A stretch of 36,374 nt of DNA from Burkholderiales bacterium (GTDB taxonomy: Bacteria; Pseudomonadota; Gammaproteobacteria; Burkholderiales; Burkholderiaceae_D). The DNA lies in contig JAPLQC010000026.1 in NCBI GenBank assembly GCA_026399895.1, positions 1 to 36,374 on the forward strand, written 5' to 3'. Shown here in pieces: positions 29,781-36,374 of this stretch. The first letter of the stretch is position 1, and every line of letters begins with the position of its first letter. The position numbers and the translations under genes were made by a program. The notes beneath the pieces are model-generated. The model made no database searches. It had not been told where the DNA came from and was given only the letters and a program-made list of their open reading frames with translations.

Positions 29781-31305
29781 GCAAACCTCCTGCGGCGTAG
29801 CAGGCTTGTTGAATGCGCGGTGAAATGCGGTAACGGTCTTCACCATAACTTTGCGCGAGATTGAGCAGTACATCCCGTACCGTGGCAACACCCATTTGCT
29901 CTGCCCATGCCAGAGGACCGCGCGGGTAATTCACGCCGAGCCGCATCGCCGCATCCACATCGGCTGCCGAACAAACGCCTTGATTAACCGCATCTGCCGC
30001 TTCATTGGTCAGCATAGCCACTGTACGCATCACGGCGAGTCCGGGAATATCCCTCATGAGCGAAACCTGCAAGCCAGCTGCCTGCAGCATCGCAATCGCG
30101 TTATCGCGTGCAGCAGGGGCACATTGCTGTGCGCAGCTAATTGCAATACGTGTGGTGCTAGCGTAATCCAGCGCAAGATCAATCAATACGGCGTTGGGGA
30201 TGTTCGATTCAGAAGCACGCTGTGTCGCGCTGCGACCGTCCGTCACGAAGATCACCGCATCACCGACCGTGGCGATACGTCCATCAGATGTGGTGGCACC
30301 AGATGTCAGCGCGATGGTCGCGTTTGAGAGCCGTGTAGCAAAGGCCGTCGCAGCCTCGCTATTGCCGTGCAAGGTAACAGTAGCATTCAATGAGCGGGGG
30401 GCTTCAGTGGCAGCAAGCAGCTTTGCTGCACCCTCGCGGTAGTCATAAAACCCGCGCCCGCTTTTGCGACCGAGGAGGCCACCTTCCAATAGCTCTTGTT
30501 GAATCAGCGAAGGTGTAAACCGCGTGTCATTAAAAAATGCGGTCCATACCGAACGCGTGACCGCGAAGTTAACGTCATGCCCAATCAAATCCATCAACTC
30601 AAATGGCCCCATCCGAAACCCACCGGCTTCACGCATCACGGCGTCAATGGTGGCCACATCCGCTGCGCCTTCTTGCAGCAAGCGCAGCGCCTCTGCGTAG
30701 TAGGGTCGGGCAACGCGGTTGACAATGAAACCCGGCGTCGAGCGAGCGTGTACGGGTGTTTTGCCCCAGGCTTTGGCGGTAGCGAATAAGGTGTCGGCCA
30801 CCGACGCATCGGTACCAATACCGCTGACGATTTCAACCAAGGGCATCAAAGGCGCCGGGTTAAAAAAATGCAGCCCCGCTAAACGCTCCGGGCGCTTGAG
30901 TGCAGCGCCAATCGCGGTAATGGATATCGATGAGGTATTCGTCGAAAGGATAGCGTCGTCAGAGACAATACTTTCTAGCGACACGAATAGCGATTGTTTT
31001 GCAGCCAGGTCTTCAACAATCGCCTCAACGATGAGCGCAGCATCGGCAAGTTCAGACACTTCCGTAGCGACTGATAACCGTTCACCCGCTGCCTGTGCTG
31101 CCTCTGGCGTGAGGCGACCCTTATCAGCCAGCTTGTTGAGTTGAACCTGGATACTTTGAATTGCCGATGCTGCCGCACCCTCGCGCGCATCGAGTAGCGT
31201 GACCGGGTGGCCAGCCAGTGCCGCAATCTGCGCAATGCCGCTGCCCATGGCACCAGCGCCAATGACGGCAACTGTGCTTGATAAGGATAGCGGCGCTGCG
31301 CTCAT
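29773..31305 (-). CDS. paaH: 3-hydroxyacyl-CoA dehydrogenase PaaH
   Basis: 510 residues, longer than single-domain HADs because the C-terminal domain is duplicated. The N-terminal NAD motif is VIGAGAMGSGIAQIAALAGHPV. Active-site regions are LAGLHFFNPAPLMPLVEIV and GKTPVHARSTPGFIVNRVARPYYAEAL. The second domain has VMRTVAMLTNEAADAVNQGV and MRLGVNYPRGPLAWAEQMG. It oxidises 3-hydroxyadipyl-CoA in the phenylacetate pathway. It lies 4 nt after paaN and overlaps paaI. Confidence 0.94.
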   Translation of the reverse strand: MSAAPLSLSSTVAVIGAGAMGSGIAQIAALAGHPVTLLDAREGAAASAIQSIQVQLNKLADKGRLTPEAAQAAGERLSVATEVSELADAALIVEAIVEDLAAKQSLFVSLESIVSDDAILSTNTSSISITAIGAALKRPERLAGLHFFNPAPLMPLVEIVSGIGTDASVADTLFATAKAWGKTPVHARSTPGFIVNRVARPYYAEALRLLQEGAADVATIDAVMREAGGFRMGPFELMDLIGHDVNFAVTRSVWTAFFNDTRFTPSLIQQELLEGGLLGRKSGRGFYDYREGAAKLLAATEAPRSLNATVTLHGNSEAATAFATRLSNATIALTSGATTSDGRIATVGDAVIFVTDGRSATQRASESNIPNAVLIDLALDYASTTRIAISCAQQCAPAARDNAIAMLQAAGLQVSLMRDIPGLAVMRTVAMLTNEAADAVNQGVCSAADVDAAMRLGVNYPRGPLAWAEQMGVATVRDVLLNLAQSYGEDRYRISPRIQQACYAAGGLHD

Positions 31306-31309
31306 GGCA

Positions 31310-32977
31310 TTAAACGTGATAACGCCGCTGCACCACGACGAAACGGTTCGCTACAAACGCCGCGTCAGCATAAGACGCATTCGCTGCCGGGTTACCACCT
31401 GTGCCGTGGAAGTCAGAGAAAGCAGCAGATTGGTTAACGAACACTCCGCCCGTCAAGTTAATCGACAGCGCTACCTTGGCGTTGAGCGTTGCCTGCGTCA
31501 TGGCATCAATCACTTCGGTGCGGGTGGAATACACACCCACCGTTAATGCGCCTTGGGTGTTCACCAAGTGCTCTGAGCGCTTGATCGAGGTTGCAGTGTC
31601 TGGGGTTTTAACGATGAAGCTAATTGGCCCGAAGCACTCATGACCATACGAGGCCTCGTCGCTGGCGTCACATGCCAGCAGCACCGGCGTGTGTACCTGC
31701 GCTTGCGGATACTCGGGGTTCTCGAGTTTGTTGGAAGCCAGAACCACTTTACCGAGCTTGCCATCGTTCGCTTGCGAGATGCGTTGCAAAGTATCCGGCG
31801 AGCGAATCGCACCTAAAATCGCGAGCGCTACTTCAGGCTTAGCCAGGAAGTGGCTAACTGCATTGCCTAAATCTGCGCAGAACTCATCGTACGACTTGTG
31901 GCCCTCATCGGTATCAATACCACCCGCAGGTACAAACAAAGCTTGCGAGGTGGTGCACATCTGCCCCGAGTAAAGCGACAGCGTAAACGCCAAATTACTC
32001 AGCATGCGCTTGTAGCTGTCAGTAGAATCAATCACGATGTTATTCACGCCAGCCAGCTCGGCATACACACGCGCTTGGCGGCAGTGATCGATCAGCCACT
32101 GCCCAAACACATTGCCGCCCGTGAAATCAATCGACTTCACCGCAGGGTGCGTGACCAGATGCTGCGTAGCTTCGCGTTTGTCGGTCACGCATAGTGAAAC
32201 GAGATTAGGGTCGATGCCGTTCTCGGCCAACACCGCACGCACTGTGCGCACAGTGATCGCCACTGGCAGTATCGCCACCTCGTGCGGCTTGACGATGACT
32301 GCGTTGCCCGTGGCAAGCGCGGCGAACAAACCGGGGAAGGTATTCCAAGTAGGGAAGGTGCTGCAACCCACCACCACCGCCACACCACGGCCGACGATTT
32401 CGAAATGCTTTTTCATGACCAGCGGCGGGTTCTTGCCTTGGGGTTTTTCCCAATTGGCTTCACTCGGCACAAAACTCTGCTCACGCCAGGCTTGCGCTAC
32501 CGCTTCCAGACCACGGTCTTGCGCGTGCGGAGAGCCTGCTTGGAAGGCCATCATCCAGCCCTGACCGGAGGTGAGCATCACCGCGTGGGCTAACTCGAAA
32601 CTCTGCTTGTTTAAGCGATCAAGAATCTCAAGACAAATCCCGGTGCGCCCCTCGGGGCCGATCTTTTGCCAAGCAGGCATGGCTGCTTGCGCCGCTTGAA
32701 TCAAGGCATCTGGGTCGCACACCGGGTAAGACACATTCAGGGCAGCGCCATAGGGCGAGGTCTCTTGGTCGTACCAACCCTGCACGCCGGGCTGATCGAT
32801 TTCGAAGCGCTTGCCGAGCAGCGCATCAAACGCTGCCTTGCCAGCCACGTCCGAACCCTCGCCATAGTTGCGCGGGCTAGGGTGCTCGCCATACGGCGAC
32901 CAGTACTCACGGGTATGGATAGCTTGCAGAGCGCCGTCGAGCGTGGCGCGGTGTTTGTCGAGCAGGGGGTGCGACAT
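31310..32977 (-). CDS. paaN: Aldehyde dehydrogenase PaaN (hydratase-lacking type)
   Basis: 555 residues with a GGGAGAAG ribosome binding site. Aldehyde dehydrogenase fold: Asn/Lys region in VVGCSTFPTWNTFPGLFAALATGNAVIVKPHE, Glu in YAELAGVNNIVIDS and catalytic Cys in LYSGQMCTTSQALFVPAGG. The size and sequence fit the PaaN type, which has only the aldehyde dehydrogenase part and lacks the C-terminal MaoC hydratase domain fused in E. coli PaaZ. It should oxidise the ring-opened semialdehyde; ring opening then needs a separate hydratase, not found in the window. First gene of the operon. Confidence 0.93.
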   Translation of the reverse strand: MSHPLLDKHRATLDGALQAIHTREYWSPYGEHPSPRNYGEGSDVAGKAAFDALLGKRFEIDQPGVQGWYDQETSPYGAALNVSYPVCDPDALIQAAQAAMPAWQKIGPEGRTGICLEILDRLNKQSFELAHAVMLTSGQGWMMAFQAGSPHAQDRGLEAVAQAWREQSFVPSEANWEKPQGKNPPLVMKKHFEIVGRGVAVVVGCSTFPTWNTFPGLFAALATGNAVIVKPHEVAILPVAITVRTVRAVLAENGIDPNLVSLCVTDKREATQHLVTHPAVKSIDFTGGNVFGQWLIDHCRQARVYAELAGVNNIVIDSTDSYKRMLSNLAFTLSLYSGQMCTTSQALFVPAGGIDTDEGHKSYDEFCADLGNAVSHFLAKPEVALAILGAIRSPDTLQRISQANDGKLGKVVLASNKLENPEYPQAQVHTPVLLACDASDEASYGHECFGPISFIVKTPDTATSIKRSEHLVNTQGALTVGVYSTRTEVIDAMTQATLNAKVALSINLTGGVFVNQSAAFSDFHGTGGNPAANASYADAAFVANRFVVVQRRYHV

Positions 32978-33009
32978 CGGTACTTCTCCCGGTGGCGTTG
33001 AACGTCAAA

Positions 33010-33050
33010 ACGATACTTTATTTTATGGAAGGCAGCAAGATAATGTATCA
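33010..33050 (-). promoter_or_regulatory. Candidate paa operon promoter
   Basis: Minus strand: -35 TTGCTG (plus 33033-33038), 17-nt spacer, -10 TATCGT (plus 33010-33015), about 33 nt upstream of the paaN start. GATAC/GTATC half-sites (plus 33012-33016 and 33045-33049) flank it. A possible regulator site, by position only. Confidence 0.35.
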
Positions 33051-33112
33051 GGAAGGGCGCCAAGGGCCGGGTAACAGCCGGCGGGTTAACGGCGGTCTAA
33101 AGGGCAGTATTC

Positions 33113-33931
33113 TCAATGGGGGTTGTCCAAATGACACCTGCACCACCACCCCGCCCAATAAACTAGCGCCGGAAAACTTACCACCCAGGCCCACACGAAC
33201 CGGTTCAATCCAAAAAAAGCAAACACCAGTAAGTGAAACACTAACGCGATAGCGCAGTACACCACCGCAACCCTCGGTCCCAAGAAAACTATTGGCACCG
33301 AACACTCCCACAAAACAAATCCCCACGAGCAGGCGGTGGCTACCAATCGCTTGCGAAAAACGCTATCTGCGGCCAGCGGCCCGTAGATACCGCCATCAAG
33401 GAAGTAGGGCAGTGCTGTGCCGTTGCGCCACTCTTTCGAGAACACCTTAATCGCGCCCGAGATGAAGTAGGACGTCATCGTTTGCAGGCAGACATAGCCT
33501 AAGCCTGCTTGCCAGGCGAGTACGGGGCTGACGACTAATTGCCCCCAATGCGCGATCATCAAGCCGGTGAGGGCTATGATGGTCATGAAATCGCTACCGC
33601 CGTTGAAAGCGCCGCGCCAGCGGATCAAGATGGCGACAGTGCTGAAGAACAGCAGCGTGGCACTGACGATGCTGCTGCCCATATATAGGCTAGCCGCTGC
33701 GGCTAGGCGCAGTAGAAGGTGTGCTTTGTGGATTCGATCGCTGAACAGCCAATCAAATGCCTTTCGCACGATGGGCGAGGCGTGCGCTACGTCACCGCGT
33801 TGTATATCCCAACTCCATAGACCATCGGTTTGCTGTACCGAGCGGATGCGTAAAAACTCCAGCGTTTGAATCAGCAAGCTGGTTGCCAGCAGACACTCGA
33901 AGCACCGTAGGGCGAGATAGAGCGGTGGCAT
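33113..33931 (-). CDS. HTTM-domain (gamma-carboxylase-like) membrane protein
   Basis: 272 residues with about six to seven transmembrane segments. It fits the HTTM family (horizontally transferred transmembrane domain; related to vitamin K-dependent gamma-carboxylase), with the recognisable TSYFISGAIKVFSKEWRNGTALPYFLDGG and WECSVPIVFLGPR stretches. Bacterial members have mostly unknown roles. The start at 33931 is one base from the stop of the broken upstream gene, so the two are an operon. A DCC/DUF393 gene, often paired with HTTM genes, is at 227. The C-terminus is tryptophan/cysteine-rich (WAGWWCRCHL). Confidence 0.8.
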   Translation of the reverse strand: MPPLYLALRCFECLLATSLLIQTLEFLRIRSVQQTDGLWSWDIQRGDVAHASPIVRKAFDWLFSDRIHKAHLLLRLAAAASLYMGSSIVSATLLFFSTVAILIRWRGAFNGGSDFMTIIALTGLMIAHWGQLVVSPVLAWQAGLGYVCLQTMTSYFISGAIKVFSKEWRNGTALPYFLDGGIYGPLAADSVFRKRLVATACSWGFVLWECSVPIVFLGPRVAVVYCAIALVFHLLVFAFFGLNRFVWAWVVSFPALVYWAGWWCRCHLDNPH

Positions 33932-33932
33932 C

Positions 33933-34484
33933 TCAGGCCTGCAGTACAGGCGATAACAGTATCGTCATCGACTCGTTAGGTGTTTGTAGCGGTGGCACTT
34001 GCAACACCTGAAACTGCCAATTGCGGCCATGCAGGCCTTGTTGCTGCACCAAGCCATGCGCTAGCCGTGTAACCATTTGGTAGCTGACGAGTTCGCTAGC
34101 TGATTTATATTCGGGCAGTGTTTGAATATCAAATGCGAGGTGGTCTACGAGGTTTTGATTGGCGAGTAGCAGATTGTTGCGAGGGTTGTGAAACAGATCG
34201 CGTGGTGAGCGTTTTGCGCGCGGCATGAACATCTGCCATTCGGTCCATTCTCCGTTTGGCTGCTGTGTGCGAGTGAATAGCCGCGGTTGTGATCAGAAGC
34301 CATGGTAGAAGCGCCAGTTTGGGAAGAAGCTACGTAGCAGATAACACCACGGTCCAGAGACTTCGCGGCCACGCAGGATCAAGCTGCCGAATACAAAAAC
34401 AAAGTAGGCAGCTATGAGGGCGAGGGTGAGGGCGGAGGTCGAGGTCACGAGTTCGTTTGATGGAGTGCTAGCCAAGGGTGGCAT
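33933..34484 (-). pseudogene. HTTM-partner membrane-anchored protein interrupted by an in-frame TGA
   Basis: Two in-frame pieces separated by one TGA at plus 34293-34295. Piece one starts at 34484 with an N-terminal membrane helix (residues 18-37) and ends LLRSFFPNWRFYHGF*. Piece two continues without shift as SQPRLFTRTQQPNGEWTEW and on to the stop at 33933, giving 183 sense codons in total. The join is natural for small proteins found beside HTTM genes: membrane anchor, an FFPNWRF-type motif, then a soluble domain (LFHNPRNNLLLANQNLVDHLA). TGG (Trp) or CGA (Arg) to TGA are simple explanations. Position 34232 provides an internal ATG, but it has no good ribosome binding site. Confidence 0.75.
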
Positions 34485-34732
34485 CGGCTAATTCTGGATT
34501 CCGGCATTCGATGGGGTCAATTAAACAAATCGCGATGACCAATAAATGGTTTTTAGGGAAGCTTTGATTTTTCCGCCTGATTTTAACAGCGGCAATTTCT
34601 GACCCATTAGTTGGGCAGCTCTGGATTAAACTAAGGTATTCATTTGTTCTCCATCCGGTAAACGCGGTTTACTCATGCACACCGAGCCTATGCCGCTTCA
34701 CGCGAAGCAGTTCAATCATCAGCAGGTCCACC

Positions 34733-35485
34733 TTGCCTAAATCACGCGACACCACCGGCGGTCTGCGCTGGCACTTACGCGCCCTCTGGCGGCGGGGGCA
34801 GTGGCGCGACACCACGCGGCAAATCGCTGAGTGGCTGGATACGACCCAACCCGCATCGCGTCATCTGCTACTGATCGGTGGCAGCGCTGGCTGGATGATG
34901 TCGAGCCGTTGGCTGCAGCGCTTCTCGCGGATTGATCTGATTGATCTCGACCCGTACGCCCATCGGCTGTTTCGTTGGAACCATGGCCGTGCCTTGCGCG
35001 AATCCGGTACTGAATTGCACTACGCCGCGTTCGACGCGCTAGACAACTTGGATGCGCTTTTAAAACAGCACCCGAACGCGACGATCTTCTTCGATAATGT
35101 GTTGGGCCAGCATCTGTTCCGCATATGGGAGATTGAGCGTGCCGAGGCTGATCTCGCGCGCATTGTTAAGCAGCTCAAGGGTCGTGACTGGGGCAGTGTG
35201 CACGACTTGTTCTCCGGCCCGACCGACCCGTTGAAATTACCTGCATCACCCGTCACGCAATTTGACGCCGTGCGCGATGCGGACGGGCTAGTGGCAGAAG
35301 GTTTGCGTGGTACGCCGCTGCATCTTCGCCTGCTGGCGCAAGTGGGTGGCCAGCCGGAGTGGGTGGATCATTTAACCTCCGAGCTGTTCCCCGTCGGCAC
35401 CCCTAGCCGCCTGATTGCCTGGCCCTTCGTGCCAGACTATGCGCACTGGCTGCAGGCGGGCTGGGTAGCGGGGGCGCGCCGCTAA
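34733..35485 (+). CDS. Methyltransferase-like (Rossmann) protein, uncharacterised
   Basis: 250 residues starting at TTG (34733), with AGG 5-8 nt before it; no in-frame ATG or GTG exists in the open upstream stretch. HLLLIGGSAGWMMSSRWLQRFSRIDLIDLDPYAHRLFRWN (about 44-83) is a Rossmann nucleotide-binding region with an acidic residue at the end of the second strand, as in SAM-dependent methyltransferases. ATIFFDNVLGQHLF could be motif IV. A 16-codon frame starting at ATG 34690 ends over this start codon and could be a leader or, with a 1-nt shift, the true N-terminus. Function unknown. A neighbouring carbonic anhydrase-like gene follows at 78 nt. Confidence 0.6.
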   Translation: MPKSRDTTGGLRWHLRALWRRGQWRDTTRQIAEWLDTTQPASRHLLLIGGSAGWMMSSRWLQRFSRIDLIDLDPYAHRLFRWNHGRALRESGTELHYAAFDALDNLDALLKQHPNATIFFDNVLGQHLFRIWEIERAEADLARIVKQLKGRDWGSVHDLFSGPTDPLKLPASPVTQFDAVRDADGLVAEGLRGTPLHLRLLAQVGGQPEWVDHLTSELFPVGTPSRLIAWPFVPDYAHWLQAGWVAGARR

Positions 35486-35504
35486 TGTTCTGCTAACAAG
35501 TGCC

Positions 35505-35526
35505 GATATCCGAATATCGCTAGAAT
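35505..35526 (+). promoter_or_regulatory. Dyad and -10-like element before the carbonic anhydrase-like gene
   Basis: CGATAT-N4-ATATCG (35505-35520) directly followed by TAGAAT (35521-35526), a good -10 hexamer 38 nt upstream of the start. No good -35 was found, so the dyad may hold an activator or repressor. Confidence 0.3.
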
Positions 35527-35563
35527 CCCGCCCATCAAGCCTCATGGATGGAGAAATGAGTTC

Positions 35564-36373
35564 ATGAAATACCTAGCCTTGCCCCTGTTGATCACCGTTT
35601 CGCTAGTCGCCCCTGCGCTGGCGAAGGACCCTGCACCGGCCGAGCCGGCGCGTCCACCATCACCTGGCGCCAAGCATTCACCGCGCGCGCCGCTCTGGAG
35701 CTATGACGGCGACACCGGTCCTACAAAGTGGAGCGAGATCGACCCGAAGTTTCGTCTCTGCCAATCGGGTAAGCGGCAGTCGCCGATTGACATTGAGACT
35801 CAGACCGTAGAGCGCGGTGGCCTGAAGCCCATTATGTTCAACTATGCCGCCGGCCCGCTGACGCTGGTGAATGGGAATAACACCATCCAGGTGAATTTCA
35901 CGACCAGCGGTGGCGCGCGTTTGGATGGTCTGGAGTACAAGTTGGTGCAGATGGTGTTCCACGCACCGAGTGAAGAAAAAATCGACGGCCTAGCCACACC
36001 GATTTCAGCTCAGCTGATTCACCGCGCAGGTGACACGCGCACCGCAGTGGTGGCGATTCGCTTCAAGCTGGGTAAAGAGAACAAAGCCCTGAAACCCATC
36101 TTCGAGCGGCTGCCAAAGACTGACGCCTTTAACGAGACGGTTGAGAGCTTTAATCCAGCGGATATTTTGCCGGCAAATCCTGCGTACTTTACGTATATGG
36201 GTTCACTCACCACGCCGCCTTGCACCGAAGATGTGAAGTGGTTTGTGATGCGCGAGACGGTGGATATTTCTTTCCGTCAGTTGTCCGCGTTCAAGGAGCG
36301 CTACAAGTCGAACTCACGGCCTTCGCAGCCCGTGAACGGGCGGCGGGTACAGGAGTATGTGGAAGAGCAGTAA
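35564..36373 (+). CDS. Alpha-carbonic anhydrase-like exported protein lacking the zinc site
   Basis: 269 residues with a signal peptide (LPLLITVSLVAPALA, cleavage near ALA-KD). It is clearly alpha-carbonic anhydrase by fold signatures: LWSYDGDTGPTKWSEI, CQSGKRQSPIDI, SLTTPPCTEDVKWFV with the Thr of the active site (Thr217) and the Cys66/Cys220 pair. The zinc ligands are mostly gone. Canonical QFHFH is QMVFH (Val131 replaces the first His; His133 kept), and the third His in ME-x-H-xxH is Gln150 in ISAQLIH. The gate Glu is Ser148 and the proton-shuttle His is Asn106. It is therefore probably a non-catalytic, possibly binding or structural, relative. Complete: the TAA is at the window edge. Confidence 0.9.
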   Translation: MKYLALPLLITVSLVAPALAKDPAPAEPARPPSPGAKHSPRAPLWSYDGDTGPTKWSEIDPKFRLCQSGKRQSPIDIETQTVERGGLKPIMFNYAAGPLTLVNGNNTIQVNFTTSGGARLDGLEYKLVQMVFHAPSEEKIDGLATPISAQLIHRAGDTRTAVVAIRFKLGKENKALKPIFERLPKTDAFNETVESFNPADILPANPAYFTYMGSLTTPPCTEDVKWFVMRETVDISFRQLSAFKERYKSNSRPSQPVNGRRVQEYVEEQ

Positions 36374-36374
36374 G

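Noticed and set aside
33064..33085. GCCGG/CCGGC hairpin as terminator of the HTTM gene
   Set aside because: Five-bp stem without a T-run; too weak.
34293..34295. TGA as selenocysteine codon
   Set aside because: The flanking sequence shows no obvious SECIS-type hairpin, and this protein type is not known as a selenoprotein. A simple nonsense change is more likely.

Overview
The window reads as a chromosomal segment of a proteobacterium, most likely a betaproteobacterium (Burkholderiales-like). This is inferred from the moderately GC-rich, densely packed genes, a TRAP transporter, PQQ and TPP enzymes, and a PaaN/PaaH/PaaI/PaaK/PaaABCDE phenylacetate operon with a PaaX regulator. No taxonomic marker other than a tRNA is present, so the assignment is tentative.

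Layout. 1-2900: tRNA-Ser(GCT) with its terminator, two perfect hairpins, then small envelope or redox genes (DCC/DUF393 protein, lipoprotein, winged-helix protein, outer-membrane beta-barrel, MAPEG protein). 2900-6737: a TRAP uptake operon (dctQ, dctM, an atypical SDR, dctP). 6724-8031: an orphan, proline-rich, compositionally different gene on the minus strand whose protein carries a nuclear-localisation-like basic motif. 8202-11656: a secreted protein-E-like protein, a secreted HExxH protein, and a Rieske protein plus PQQ dehydrogenase pair with a lanthanide-type active site. 11970-17866: acyl-CoA synthetase, TPP enzyme, GntR/FCD regulator and MFS transporter. 18135-21099: acyl-CoA dehydrogenase, SDR and APH-fold kinase, a set resembling the hydroxyacid (levulinate, ACAD10/11-like) pathway. 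21187-33000: PaaX, an AbiE-type toxin-antitoxin pair inserted beside it, and the long minus-strand paa operon running from paaN to paaE. 33113-36373: an HTTM membrane protein with a broken partner gene, a methyltransferase-like protein and a carbonic anhydrase-like protein that has lost most of its zinc site.

How the genes work together. Most of the window is catabolic. Transporters (TRAP, MFS) bring acids in, CoA ligases activate them (acyl-CoA synthetase, PaaK), and dehydrogenases, an epoxidase and local GntR and PaaX regulators process or control them. The paa operon here holds activation (PaaK), ring epoxidation (PaaABCDE), an aldehyde dehydrogenase (PaaN), a 3-hydroxyacyl-CoA dehydrogenase (PaaH) and a thioesterase (PaaI). 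The isomerase, hydratase, thiolase and ring-opening hydratase are not in the window.

The most unusual observations are the orphan effector-like gene, the zinc-less carbonic anhydrase, the DxD-type PQQ dehydrogenase without the vicinal cysteine pair, and three genes whose reading frames look recently interrupted: an 8-bp tandem duplication at the start of the MFS gene, an amber codon in an SDR, and an opal codon in the HTTM partner. A structured leader-plus-terminator, an 11-bp-arm operator at the AbiE promoter, a 12-bp-arm dyad before paaX, and a phased triple repeat are the notable non-coding elements. No CRISPR array, rRNA, insertion sequence or integrase was seen.
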